From assembly GCA_937910665.1 (NCBI GenBank), contig CALEPR010000048.1, positions 1-32,598 on the forward strand: a DNA stretch of 32,598 nt, read 5' to 3'. This document shows, piece by piece, positions 16,470 to 24,406 of this stretch. The notes under the pieces are model-generated. The model searched no databases. It saw nothing but the letters and a program-made list of their open reading frames with translations, and was not told the origin of the DNA. The DNA is from an uncultured Selenomonadales bacterium. GTDB taxonomy: Bacteria; Bacillota; Negativicutes; Selenomonadales; Selenomonadaceae. Each line of letters starts with the position of its first letter. Position 1 is the first letter of the stretch. A program made the translations under genes and the position numbers.

Positions 16470-16513
16470 CAGAAGTCAGATTTCAATTTTTTTTTATGAC
16501 TTCTGTTTTTTTT
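16470..16513 (+). terminator. Terminator of the EAL-domain gene
   Basis: CAGAAGTCA and TGACTTCTG pair perfectly around an 18-base T-rich loop and are followed by eight more T. Confidence 0.85.
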
Positions 16514-16526
16514 GCAAAAATTTTTT

Positions 16527-16689
16527 TGTTATAATTTTCGCTGAAAGGGTGATTGAAAATATTTTATGATTTGTTGAGATTGATCAGGGCTAAGAAAAAT
16601 TTTTCCATTTCAAGGAAAGTGTAGAGATCAATAAATTTTATCCTAAAAAAAATTCTAGGATTTAGTTTGAAGGATTTAAAATTTATTTA
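16527..16689 (+). other. Possible small transcript or gene remnant with extended -10 promoter
   Basis: TGTTATAAT (16527-16535) is a perfect extended -10. Downstream, AAGGGTGA abuts TTG 16553, which opens a 23-codon frame; past one TAG the same frame continues for another 22 codons to TGA. AATAAATTTTATCCT (16630-16644) can pair with 16671-16687, and ATCCTA (16640) can alternatively pair with TAGGAT (16656). Either a decayed 5' end of a gene or a small structured RNA is possible; I do not recognise the peptide. Confidence 0.25.
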
Positions 16690-16727
16690 CTGATAAATTT
16701 TGTTTTCCCTACTTTCTAAATCCGACT

Positions 16728-16809
16728 GTGTCAGAAATTTTGTGTAAGTTCAATCAAAAAGTGCGTCAGCACGCCAGTCTCAAAATCACTTACACAAAAA
16801 AATTTACAC
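16728..16809. mobile_element. 82-bp mini-element with IS256-like inverted ends
   Basis: TTTTGTGTAAGT (16738-16749) and ACTTACACAAAA (16788-16799) are perfect 12-bp inverted repeats. Extending outward to GTGT/ACAC, the 22-bp ends agree at 17 positions. The interior holds only a small GTGC/GCAC hairpin. The TGTGTAAGT motif recalls termini of IS256-family elements from memory. No transposase is present. Confidence 0.4.
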
Positions 16810-16810
16810 T

Positions 16811-16862
16811 CCCCTAAATTCCTATTTTCTAACTCCTAAAACTTGCGAATAAAAGTTCACAG
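16811..16862. repeat. Diverged end of the heptamer/MITE repeat family
   Basis: 7-mer phased CTAAATTC, CTATTTT, CTAACTC, CTAAAAC is followed by CTTGCGAATAAAAGTTCACAG, which resembles the right end of copy C (CTGTGAATAAATGCAG). It ends at the GT8 stop codon. With the two preceding entries and the terminator it accounts for the gene-free stretch 16445-16862. Confidence 0.4.
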
Positions 16863-18092
16863 TCACATAATTTTCACAAGCGAATATGAATTAAAAATTC
16901 CTCCCTGCTCAGTCGTCAAAAATTCCGTGCCGTTGATAAAATCTTTGTATTCAGTAAAGCCCAGCTGAATTAAAAATTTTTTGACCGACTGATAATTTGC
17001 CACAATCACGAACAAAATTTTGTCGCCGTCGTTCAGTTTTTCTCTCAAAACAATTTGCATATCCGCTTTGTCTGACAAAATAATTTCTTCATCCGCCGTG
17101 ACTGAAAAAATTTGCCTGACTGCCTCTTCGTTTGCTGGAGTTGTGAAAAATATTTTGCGCTTACCTGAAACAATTTTTGAAATCCTCAATGCAAAACTTT
17201 TGCCGTCGTTGTAAATTTGTTTCACGCCGTCAGAAATATTTTCCAGCATTTTTAAATCAAACCAAGGAGTTTTTACAAAATATTTGAAATATAATTTGTT
17301 CAGTGAGTCGCTAAAATCAAAAGTCGGGTCAGACCCTGTGTAATGGTAAATAACTTTGCGCTGTGAAATTTTTTTATCGACACGCTCAAGCGTCCGAGCC
17401 ACAAACTGATCAAATTTGGGGTCAAGGTGCAGATATTCGTTCGTAAAACAATAATTCATTATGTCTTGATCAAAACAAAAACACTCGGTATTTTCGGCAA
17501 TGAATCTCATGGCAGAATTTATTTTTTCTTTCTGTTCGCGCAGATAATCCAAATTCAAAACCATAACCGCCGCATTAAAATAATTTTCATAAGTCACCAA
17601 ATTTGAATTTATCAGATAATGCTGTTTTGAAACTAACGGAAATCCCACCGAATCAGCCTGACTTTCGGCAACGGCGGCGAGCGGTTTATTTCTTAAATTA
17701 GTATTCCACAGCTCAGAAATATCCAAATTAACCAGAATGTCCGAATCAAGATAAATTACTTTTTCCATTTCTGTGTCGAACAAATCTATAATAACCAGTC
17801 GATACATTGTGCCGATTGTAAATCTTGCCGTTTCAATCGAAGGAAAAAGTTTTTTAAACTCAGCAATTTTTTCCGCGCAAAGTTTTTCAACGTTGTAAAA
17901 TTTTATCTGCCGACCATAACGCCCGACAAGCCAAACAAATTTATCGCGATTTTCTTCTGACAAAGTATTGTCATGCAAAATGTGAATTGTGACATCTGCG
18001 GTTGTATTTTCAAAGATTGAGCAAATTGAAATTCCTGTAAACTTTGAGTAACGACCATCTTTGTCATAAAGTCCGTAGCAAACGTGGATCAT
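16863..18092 (-). CDS. GT8 family glycosyltransferase (LPS-type) with extra C-terminal domain
   Basis: This is a 409-aa retaining glycosyltransferase of the LgtC/WaaJ type, probably adding galactose or glucose to LPS core. The N-terminal about 275 residues are the GT8 fold: MIHVCYGLYDKDG, the metal-binding DSD (116-118 in VIYLDSDIL), FNAAVMVLNL, CFDQDIMNYCF, and HYTGSDPTF near the end. About 110 C-terminal residues (FFTTPANEEAVRQIFSVTAD to TTEQGG) form a separate alpha/beta-looking domain I cannot name. ATG 18092 has GGGAGGA about ten bases upstream, so I reject the longer frame to 18158. It lies 75 bp behind kdsC on the same strand and has its own likely promoter. Confidence 0.88.
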   Translation of the reverse strand: MIHVCYGLYDKDGRYSKFTGISICSIFENTTADVTIHILHDNTLSEENRDKFVWLVGRYGRQIKFYNVEKLCAEKIAEFKKLFPSIETARFTIGTMYRLVIIDLFDTEMEKVIYLDSDILVNLDISELWNTNLRNKPLAAVAESQADSVGFPLVSKQHYLINSNLVTYENYFNAAVMVLNLDYLREQKEKINSAMRFIAENTECFCFDQDIMNYCFTNEYLHLDPKFDQFVARTLERVDKKISQRKVIYHYTGSDPTFDFSDSLNKLYFKYFVKTPWFDLKMLENISDGVKQIYNDGKSFALRISKIVSGKRKIFFTTPANEEAVRQIFSVTADEEIILSDKADMQIVLREKLNDGDKILFVIVANYQSVKKFLIQLGFTEYKDFINGTEFLTTEQGGIFNSYSLVKIM

Positions 18093-18126
18093 TCTAAAAA
18101 ATTCCTCCCAAAAAATCATTTGAATT

Positions 18127-18155
18127 ATTGTAACTTTATTTTTTCTTGACTTCAA
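18127..18155 (-). promoter_or_regulatory. Promoter of the GT8 gene
   Basis: On the minus strand TTGAAG and TACAAT are separated by 17 bp, 35 bp before the GT8 start. Confidence 0.5.
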
Positions 18156-18167
18156 CAAAAAAAATTC

Positions 18168-18740
18168 TTACTGATTGATGACTGAAAAATTTTCTTTCGG
18201 ACTTTCCAAACTTGTGTACTGGGAAATAATTTCTGGCCACTTGTCTTGAACTTTCAAAATAAATTCAATAACTTCACGCACCGCTCCATGTCCGCCAAAT
18301 TTTTCTGCAACAAAATGCGCCCGATCTTTAACTTCAAAATTTGCGTCGCCGACTGCCGCCGCGAATCCGACTTGAACAAAAACCGGCAAGTCAATTACAT
18401 CGTCGCCGACGTAAGCAATTTGTTCGTCAGTCAAATTAAATTCCGATTTCAATTCGGCGTAAGCATTGCGCTTGTCGGGTTGACCTTGTTTGACTGCAGA
18501 AATTCCAAGTTCCTTTGCTCGGTTCGCCGTGATTGTCGAAGTTCGTCCAGTAATTATTGCCGTCATCAATCCAACTTTGTGAGCGGCAGTGATTCCGAAA
18601 CCGTCGTGACAGTTGAACGCCTTGAAAATTTCTCCTCGCTCGCCGATATAAATTCCTCCGTCGGTTAAAGTTCCGTCCACGTCGAAAATTATCAGCTTAA
18701 TTTTTTTCGCTCTTTCAAATGCATCGCTTGAAATTTTCAT
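18168..18740 (-). CDS. kdsC: 3-deoxy-D-manno-octulosonate 8-phosphate phosphatase (KdsC)
   Basis: This 190-aa HAD-superfamily C0 phosphatase releases phosphate from KDO 8-phosphate in LPS core synthesis. The nucleophile motif is FDVDGTLTDGG (D20, D22). Next come DGFGITAAHKVGLMTAIITGR, the motif III Lys in KQGQPDKRNAY, and YVGDDVIDLPV. The small size without a cap and the GGHGAVREVIEFIL C-terminus are characteristic of KdsC. The start ATG 18740 is one base after the engB stop, with AAAGGA inside engB, so translation is probably coupled. Together with the GT8 gene it indicates an LPS-containing outer membrane. Confidence 0.93.
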   Translation of the reverse strand: MKISSDAFERAKKIKLIIFDVDGTLTDGGIYIGERGEIFKAFNCHDGFGITAAHKVGLMTAIITGRTSTITANRAKELGISAVKQGQPDKRNAYAELKSEFNLTDEQIAYVGDDVIDLPVFVQVGFAAAVGDANFEVKDRAHFVAEKFGGHGAVREVIEFILKVQDKWPEIISQYTSLESPKENFSVINQ

Positions 18741-18741
18741 G

Positions 18742-19389
18742 TCAATTTCCTTTCCTCTCTATCTTAAGCAGCGAATTTGCAATCACTTCAAGTAAATCTG
18801 TGCGACCTTCATTTGTCTTTGATGAGTAGGGCAAGACGGATTCTTCATCAACGCCGAGAGAATTTTTTATCACGACTAAATTTTTTTTCTGTTCAGTTTT
18901 GGAAAGTTTATCTGACTTCGTGGCAATCGTTAGAACAGGCAAATTTTTTTCCACAAGCCAAGCAAACATTTTTTTATCTGAATATTGCGGTTCATGTCGG
19001 AGATCGATAAGCTGACAGACAAATTTTATTTCGCGGCTGTTGAGTAAAAATTCTTCAATGAACTTCGCCCAAAGTTTGCGATTTGTTTTGCTTGTCTTTG
19101 CGTATCCGTAACCCGGCAAGTCTACAAGATAAAAATTTTTGTAAATTAAATTTTCCTCCACAGAAATTTTTAAATCGACTTTGTAAAAATTTATTGTCTG
19201 AGTTTTGCCCGGCGTTTGAGAAATTCTTGCAAGATTTTTTCTTCGCGTCAAAGAATTTATCAGCGATGACTTTCCAACATTTGATCTGCCGATAAAAACA
19301 ATTTCAGATAATTTTTCTTCAGGATATTGTTTTTTGCCGACAGCAGAAATTATGTACTCACTTTTGACGACGGAAATTTTTTCTTCCAA
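18742..19389 (-). CDS. engB: Ribosome biogenesis GTPase EngB/YsxC
   Basis: This 215-aa TRAFAC-class GTPase is needed for 50S subunit assembly. G1 is GRSNVGKSS, G2 the Thr region of TPGKTQTINF, G3 DLPGYG, G4 TKSDK and G5 SSKT. Length is near the family norm (about 200). The start is TTG 19389 with GGAGG about eight bases upstream. It leads the engB-kdsC-GT8 run; the gap to the upstream gatB terminator is only about 35 bp, so its promoter may overlap the terminator or lie within gatB. Confidence 0.95.
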   Translation of the reverse strand: MEEKISVVKSEYIISAVGKKQYPEEKLSEIVFIGRSNVGKSSLINSLTRRKNLARISQTPGKTQTINFYKVDLKISVEENLIYKNFYLVDLPGYGYAKTSKTNRKLWAKFIEEFLLNSREIKFVCQLIDLRHEPQYSDKKMFAWLVEKNLPVLTIATKSDKLSKTEQKKNLVVIKNSLGVDEESVLPYSSKTNEGRTDLLEVIANSLLKIERKGN

Positions 19390-19422
19390 ACTGCCGCCTC
19401 CTATCTGAAAAAAATTTTTTGT

Positions 19423-19449
19423 AAAAAATATCTCAACCGAAGTCGAGAT
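19423..19449 (-). terminator. Intrinsic terminator of gatB with UUCG tetraloop
   Basis: On the minus strand ATCTCGAC and GTTGAGAT pair around TTCG (one G-T pair), followed by a T6 run, 15 bases after the gatB stop. Confidence 0.85.
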
Positions 19450-19463
19450 TTAAAAATTTTTTT

Positions 19464-20906
19464 TTAAGCGTCCAATTTTTTTGCAAGAAGTTGATTTACC
19501 ATTTGCGGATTTGCTTTGCCTTTGGTAAGTTTCATAACCTGTCCGACAAGTGCGCCGACAGCTTTTTTATTTCCTCCGCGATAATCGTCGACTGCTTTTT
19601 GATTTTTCGCGATAACTTCATCGATAACTTTTTCAATCGCGCCTGTGTCAGTAATTTGAATCAAGCCTTTGTCTTTGACAATTTTTTCAGCGGAATCTTT
19701 TGACTTCCACATTTCGGTGAAAACAATTTTTGCAATTTTTCCTGAAATAGTTCCTTTCTGAATCAGCAAAATCATTTCGGAAAGTCTTTTAGCCTCGACA
19801 GGAGAATTTTCTATTGTCAAATTTTCTGCGTTGAGATTTTTTGAAAGGTCGCTCATCATCCAATTAGCGGCAAGTTTTGCATCCGCTCCGCCCGCGACAA
19901 CTTCATCAAAATATTCTGCCATCGCTCTGGAACTTGTAATAATTCCTGCGTCGTAGTCCGAAAGTCCAAAAGTTTTTGTAAGTCTTTCGCGGCGAGCGTC
20001 GGGAAGTTCGGGAAGAGACTTTCTTAAGTTTTCAATTTCTTCTTCGGTCGTGACAATCGGCGGCAAGTCAGGTTCAGGCATATATCTGTAGTCGTGAGCA
20101 TCTTCTTTCGAGCGCATAGACTGGGTAATTCCTTTTTCAGGATTCCAAGTCCGAGTTTCCTGAATAATTTTTCCGCCGTCGTCGAGAACTTCGGCTTGCC
20201 GATCAATTTCATAGTTAATTGCATCTTCCAACGCTTTGAAAGAATTTATATTTTTCATTTCGGTTCGCGTACCAAGTTTTTCACTGCCGACAGGACGGAG
20301 GGAAACATTTATGTCAGCGCGAAGATTTCCTTCCTCCATTCTGCAATTTGAAACGTCGATGTATTCCAGAATAGATTTTATTTTTTCCATGTAGGCGCGA
20401 GCTTCAGCCGCCGAGCGCATATCCGGTTCAGAAACAATTTCAATCAGCGGAACTCCCGTTCTGTTGTAATCGACATTGGAAGTTGCAGAATCTTTAATCG
20501 TCGTGCCGGAGTGAACTAATTTTCCTGCGTCCTCCTCCATGTGGATTCTTGTCAGTCGAATAATTTTTTTCTCGCCGTCAACATCAATTTCGACATGACC
20601 TTCGTAAGCAATCGGCAAATCATATTGCGAAGTCTGCCAATTTTTTGGAAGGTCGGGATAATAATAATTTTTTCTGTCGAACTTGCTGTACTTGTTAATT
20701 TTGCAATTCGTCGCCAAGCCTGCTTTTATCGCGAACTCGACGACTTTTTTATTTACGCTCGGCAAAACTCCGGGAAGTCCCAAACAAACTGGGCAGGTGT
20801 GAGTATTTTGCTCCGCGCCGAAAGTTGTCGCACAGCCGCAAAAAATTTTTGTCGCGGTTTTAAGTTCGCTGTGAATTTCCAAACCAATTACTGCTTCGTA
20901 GTCCAT
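19464..20906 (-). CDS. gatB: Aspartyl/glutamyl-tRNA(Asn/Gln) amidotransferase subunit B
   Basis: This 480-aa subunit of GatCAB converts misacylated Glu-tRNA(Gln) or Asp-tRNA(Asn) to the correct amide. It begins MDYEAVIGLEIHSELKTATK. The four Cys of the zinc site are in CGCATTFGAEQNTHTCPVCLG. The cradle domain carries KFDRKNYYYPDLPKNWQTSQYDLP and GVPLIEIVSEPDMRS. The C-terminal tRNA-binding YqeY-like tail ends GKANPQMVNQLLAKKL. ATG 20906 has GAGGTGA eight bases upstream. gatA and gatC are not adjacent, unlike the usual gatCAB order. It is the last gene of gmk-Cof-gatB, with 8 bp between it and the Cof gene. Confidence 0.96.
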   Translation of the reverse strand: MDYEAVIGLEIHSELKTATKIFCGCATTFGAEQNTHTCPVCLGLPGVLPSVNKKVVEFAIKAGLATNCKINKYSKFDRKNYYYPDLPKNWQTSQYDLPIAYEGHVEIDVDGEKKIIRLTRIHMEEDAGKLVHSGTTIKDSATSNVDYNRTGVPLIEIVSEPDMRSAAEARAYMEKIKSILEYIDVSNCRMEEGNLRADINVSLRPVGSEKLGTRTEMKNINSFKALEDAINYEIDRQAEVLDDGGKIIQETRTWNPEKGITQSMRSKEDAHDYRYMPEPDLPPIVTTEEEIENLRKSLPELPDARRERLTKTFGLSDYDAGIITSSRAMAEYFDEVVAGGADAKLAANWMMSDLSKNLNAENLTIENSPVEAKRLSEMILLIQKGTISGKIAKIVFTEMWKSKDSAEKIVKDKGLIQITDTGAIEKVIDEVIAKNQKAVDDYRGGNKKAVGALVGQVMKLTKGKANPQMVNQLLAKKLDA

Positions 20907-20914
20907 TAAAAAAA

Positions 20915-21715
20915 TCACCTCAAAATAAATTTATAAACTGCGTCGGCAAAACCGTCGTCCTCGCAATTTGAAGTTGTCGCCGCGCAAACTTTTTTTACTT
21001 CGTCGGTCGCGTTGCCCATCGCAATTCCGAGCCCCGCCGCCAAAAGCATCGGCAAGTCGTTATCGCTGTCTCCGATCGCCGCGACTTCAGATTTTTCAAT
21101 TCCAAAATTTTCGGCAAGAATTTTCACTGCGGACGCTTTTGAAACTCCGCAGTTCATAATTTCCGCAAAAATTGGTGCGGACTTTGTTACATCAATTTTG
21201 TTGCCGAATTTTTCTTTCAGCTCGGCAGAAACTTTTTCATTCTCCTCAACCGTTTCAAAAATTCCCAAAACTTTGCAAACTTTTGAAGTAAATTTTTTCA
21301 TTTCCTTCCAACCGATAGGTTCACCAATAACTCTTTGAGACTTTTCATAAACGTCGGTGAATTTATTTCTGCAGGGGAAACGCAAAACATCTTCGCTGTA
21401 AGTTTGCAGGTGTGCGTTTCTTTCCTCGAAAAAATTTATAAGTTCGAGGACAATTTCCGGCGGCAAATAATTGCTATGCAAAATTTCTCCGTCCAAAGTT
21501 TTTATCATCGCGCCGTTGTAAGAAATTATCGGCGCAGTAATTCCCGCGAACTTTGCAATAGGAACGGCGGCAGGATACATTCTGCCTGTCGCTATCGTGA
21601 AAATAATTCCTGCGTCCTGCATCTTTTTTATCGCCTCGACATTTTTCGGCGAAGGATTTGCTCCCGGCAAAAGTAATGTGTTGTCAATGTCGCTGACAAA
21701 CAATTTTATTGACAT
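20915..21715 (-). CDS. Cof-type HAD hydrolase (sugar/nucleotide phosphatase)
   Basis: This is a 266-aa cytoplasmic HAD IIB phosphatase. The nucleophile motif is SDIDNTLL (D9, D11; Asn replaces the common Gly, as in some Cof proteins). Motif II is TIATGR, the cap domain is residues about 85-185, motif III has the Lys in SKASAVKILAENFGI, and motif IV is GDSDNDLPML followed by GIAMGNATDEVK. The substrate is not predictable; family members act on sugar phosphates, flavin or PLP phosphates. Its ATG lies inside the gmk stop region (10-bp overlap), and gatB follows 8 bp later, so the three genes are likely one operon. Confidence 0.9.
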   Translation of the reverse strand: MSIKLFVSDIDNTLLLPGANPSPKNVEAIKKMQDAGIIFTIATGRMYPAAVPIAKFAGITAPIISYNGAMIKTLDGEILHSNYLPPEIVLELINFFEERNAHLQTYSEDVLRFPCRNKFTDVYEKSQRVIGEPIGWKEMKKFTSKVCKVLGIFETVEENEKVSAELKEKFGNKIDVTKSAPIFAEIMNCGVSKASAVKILAENFGIEKSEVAAIGDSDNDLPMLLAAGLGIAMGNATDEVKKVCAATTSNCEDDGFADAVYKFILR

Positions 21716-22332
21716 CTCAACGCTCCTCTCTTGCTAAAAAAATTTTGAAAAAGTTCAAGCTGTCGCTCGACTTTCAAACTTTCCGCCGCGACGATAGATT
21801 TAATTTTTTCAACTGCCAAATCGACAGAATCATTTATCACGGCGTACTGATATTTTTTGCCAACTTCAATTTCTTGTCTGGCTGAATCGAGTCTGCGTCG
21901 CAAATCTTCCTCCGACTCCGTGCCGCGATTTTTTATCCTGTTGTAAAGTTCTTCCAAACTTGGCGGTAGGAGAAAAATATAAACTCCGTCGGGAATTTTT
22001 TTCATGACGTTGAGTGCGCCCTGCGTGTCGATCTCCAACAAAACATTTTCGCCGCGATTTAAATGTTCCTCAATTTTATAAAGCGGTGTGCCGTAAAAAT
22101 TTCCATAAACTTCCGCATACTCCAAAAATTTTCCTTCGGCAATTTTTTTCTTGAACTCCTCGACAGTTATAAAAAAATATTCTACGCCGTCGGTCTCTCC
22201 TTCGCGGGGCTGTCTTGTTGTGGCGGAAATTGAGTAATAGGTCTCGGGCATCTCGGACAAAAATTTTTTGCAGACAGTGCCTTTGCCTGTTCCGCTCGCT
22301 CCGGAAATTAAAATCAATAAACCTTTTTGCAT
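21706..22332 (-). CDS. gmk: Guanylate kinase
   Basis: This 208-aa enzyme phosphorylates GMP to GDP with ATP. It begins MQKGLLILISGASGTGKGTV with the P-loop GASGTGKGT. GMP-binding residues lie in SISATTRQPREGETDGVEYFF, and EYAEVYGNFYGTP, LLEIDTQGA and the lid RRLDSARQEI follow in order. Full length. I choose ATG 22332 because GGAGAG precedes it; TTG 22350 and ATG 22344 extend the frame by six and four codons. In many Firmicutes gmk precedes rpoZ and coaBC, but here it precedes a Cof phosphatase and gatB. Confidence 0.95.
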   Translation of the reverse strand: MQKGLLILISGASGTGKGTVCKKFLSEMPETYYSISATTRQPREGETDGVEYFFITVEEFKKKIAEGKFLEYAEVYGNFYGTPLYKIEEHLNRGENVLLEIDTQGALNVMKKIPDGVYIFLLPPSLEELYNRIKNRGTESEEDLRRRLDSARQEIEVGKKYQYAVINDSVDLAVEKIKSIVAAESLKVERQLELFQNFFSKRGALRCQ

Positions 22333-22368
22333 AACTCTCTCCATTGACAAATAATTTTTATTGAAACA

Positions 22369-22397
22369 ATTTTATAGCAATATTTCAGCTTTGGCAA
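22369..22397 (-). promoter_or_regulatory. Promoter of the gmk operon
   Basis: On the minus strand TTGCCA and TAAAAT are separated by 17 bp, 37 bp before the gmk start. Confidence 0.55.
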
Positions 22398-22448
22398 GTT
22401 TTTAAGAAGGTATGCAAATTGCAATGATAAGTTGAACATTCAAGACAT

Positions 22449-22518
22449 AAAAAAAATTCCCGATCAATTTGGTCGGGAAAAAAATTTTTTTTCAGTCTGT
22501 AATTTTCAAAAAAGTTTT
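22449..22518 (-). repeat. Direct repeat, copy 1 (duplicated pckA terminator)
   Basis: This 70-bp sequence, containing CCCGATCAATTTGGTCGGG, an A/T run and CAGTCTGTAATTTTC, is repeated almost exactly at 22612-22679. The 93 bp between the copies hold no gene. On the minus strand the hairpin plus T-run has terminator form. With the gmk promoter these repeats account for the gene-free 22333-22679. Confidence 0.8.
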
Positions 22519-22611
22519 GTCGGATTTAAAATTTGCTTGTGCGAAGTTGGGCGAAAAAGGAGCGGCGGCGCGAGTCGCAAAAAAATTTTGGAAGTTGTCC
22601 AGAAAAAATTA

Positions 22612-22679
22612 AAAAAAAATTCCCGATCAATTTGGTCGGGGAAAAATTTTTTTCAGTCTGTAATTTTCAAAAAAGTTTT
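22612..22679 (-). terminator. pckA terminator; direct repeat, copy 2
   Basis: This begins at the pckA stop codon on the minus strand. CCCGACCAAATTGATCGGG (one mismatch in the stem) is followed by AA and a run of T. It differs from copy 1 only in the lengths of the homopolymer runs beside the hairpin. Confidence 0.75.
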
Positions 22680-24296
22680 TTAAAGTTGCGGACCCGCAGG
22701 AACAAGAGCTTTGCCGGCTTCGTTGTACTCATACTTCTTGAAGTTTTTGATGAAACGCTCTGCCAAGTCTTTTGCTTTTTTGTCCCACTCGGAAGAATCT
22801 TTGTAAGTGTCGCGAGGATCGAGAATTTCCGTCGCAACGCCTTCAAGTTTTGTAGGAATTTCAAGATTGAAGATGTCAAGTTTTTTAGTTGGAGCAGATT
22901 TAATTGCGCCGCCGAGAATCGCGTCGATAATTCCGCGAGTGTCTTTGATTGAAATGCGTTTTCCGCTTCCATTCCAACCTGTGTTGACCAAGTAAGCCTT
23001 CGCGCCGGATTTTTCCATGCGTTTCACAAGTTCTTCAGCATATTTTGTCGGATGGAGTTCCAAGAACGCTTGACCGAAACATGCGCTAAAAGTTGGAGTC
23101 GGTTCTGTAATTCCGCGCTCGGTTCCCGCAAGTTTTGCAGTGAATCCGCTGAGGAAATAATATTTTGTCTGCTCGGGAGTCAAAATTGAAACAGGAGGCA
23201 ATACGCCGAAAGCATCCGCGCTGAGGAAAATGACAGCCTTCGCCGCAGGTCCATGACTATCCGGGCGAACAATATTTTTAATGTGGTAGATAGGATAGCT
23301 GACGCGAGTATTTTCTGTGGTGGATTTGTCGGCGAAATCAATCTTGCCATTTTTATCGACAGTGACATTTTCCAAAAGTGCGTCGCGAGTAATAGCGTTG
23401 TAAATGTCGGGTTCAGATTCTTTGTCGAGGTTGATAACTTTTGCGTAGCAACCGCCTTCAAAGTTGAACACGCCTTGATCGTCCCAGCCATGTTCGTCGT
23501 CGCCGATCAAAAGGCGTTTCGGATCTGTCGAGAGAGTAGTTTTTCCTGTGCCGGAAAGTCCGAAGAAAATTGCGGTATTTTCGCCGTTCATATCTGTATT
23601 TGCGGAGCAGTGCATAGCGGCAATTCCTTTGAGCGGCAGGAAGTAGTTCATCATGCTGAACATACCTTTTTTCATTTCTCCGCCGTACCAGGTGTTAATG
23701 ATAACTTGTTCTTTGCTGGTGACGTTAAAGACAACCGCAGTTGTGGAATTAAGTCCGAGTTCCTTGAAGTTTTCAACTTTTGCTTTTGATGCGTTGTAAA
23801 CGATAAAGTCAGGTTCTTGATCAAATTCAGCCTGAGTTTTCGGACGAATGAACATATTTGTGACAAAATGCGCCTGCCAAGCAACTTCCATGATGAAGCG
23901 AATTTTCATCCTGGTATCTTTGTGAGTGCCGCAGAAACCGTCCACGACATAAAGTTTTTTGTTTGAAAGTTCTTTGATTGCGAGTTCTTTCAAAACTTTC
24001 CAACTTTCGACGCTGCATTTTTTGTTGTCATTTTTGTATTCGTCGGAAGTCCACCAAATTTCTCCGGGCGCACCTTCTTTTGTCGTGTCGTCATAGACAA
24101 TAAATTTGTCCTTAGGACTGCGACCGGTAAATTCGCCTGTCATAACATTGATTGCGCCGAGTTCAGTTTCCTGCCCTTTGTCGAAACCTTCAAGACCGGG
24201 TTTTGTTTCCTCATTGAAAAGAACTTCGTAAGTAGGATTGTAAAGAACTTCAGTCGTTCCTGTGATGCCGTACTTGGTTAAATCCATCATTGCCAT
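22680..24296 (-). CDS. pckA: Phosphoenolpyruvate carboxykinase (ATP)
   Basis: This 538-aa enzyme interconverts oxaloacetate plus ATP with PEP, CO2 and ADP. The substrate region RSPKDKFIV is near residue 60. The kinase-1a P-loop is GLSGTGKTTLSTD, and metal and substrate residues lie in HCSANTDMNGENTAIF and LIGDDEHGWDDQGVFNFEGGCYAK. NTRVSYPIYHI and the C-terminal GWNGSGKRISIKDTR follow. Length matches the ATP-type family (about 530-540). ATG 24296 is chosen, eight bases after GGAGGT. The gene has its own strong promoter and terminator. In anaerobic relatives this enzyme can run in the carboxylating direction toward succinate; that direction is inference here. Confidence 0.97.
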   Translation of the reverse strand: MAMMDLTKYGITGTTEVLYNPTYEVLFNEETKPGLEGFDKGQETELGAINVMTGEFTGRSPKDKFIVYDDTTKEGAPGEIWWTSDEYKNDNKKCSVESWKVLKELAIKELSNKKLYVVDGFCGTHKDTRMKIRFIMEVAWQAHFVTNMFIRPKTQAEFDQEPDFIVYNASKAKVENFKELGLNSTTAVVFNVTSKEQVIINTWYGGEMKKGMFSMMNYFLPLKGIAAMHCSANTDMNGENTAIFFGLSGTGKTTLSTDPKRLLIGDDEHGWDDQGVFNFEGGCYAKVINLDKESEPDIYNAITRDALLENVTVDKNGKIDFADKSTTENTRVSYPIYHIKNIVRPDSHGPAAKAVIFLSADAFGVLPPVSILTPEQTKYYFLSGFTAKLAGTERGITEPTPTFSACFGQAFLELHPTKYAEELVKRMEKSGAKAYLVNTGWNGSGKRISIKDTRGIIDAILGGAIKSAPTKKLDIFNLEIPTKLEGVATEILDPRDTYKDSSEWDKKAKDLAERFIKNFKKYEYNEAGKALVPAGPQL

Positions 24297-24350
24297 CAAT
24301 ACATACCTCCGTAAAAAAAATTCAGATAACTTTAGTTTAACTTTCGATAA

Positions 24351-24379
24351 ATCATAGCTTATTTAAAGTTGAATGTCAA
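24351..24379 (-). promoter_or_regulatory. Strong promoter of pckA
   Basis: On the minus strand a perfect TTGACA and TATGAT are separated by 17 bp, 54 bp before the start. Confidence 0.75.
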
Positions 24380-24406
24380 TTTTTTTAGCTTTTGGCAAAC
24401 AGTTTT

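Noticed and set aside
22432..22952. Open frames of 83 and 139 codons on the plus strand
   Set aside because: They run through the terminator repeats and antisense to pckA, with no start signal and low-complexity Lys/Phe translations.
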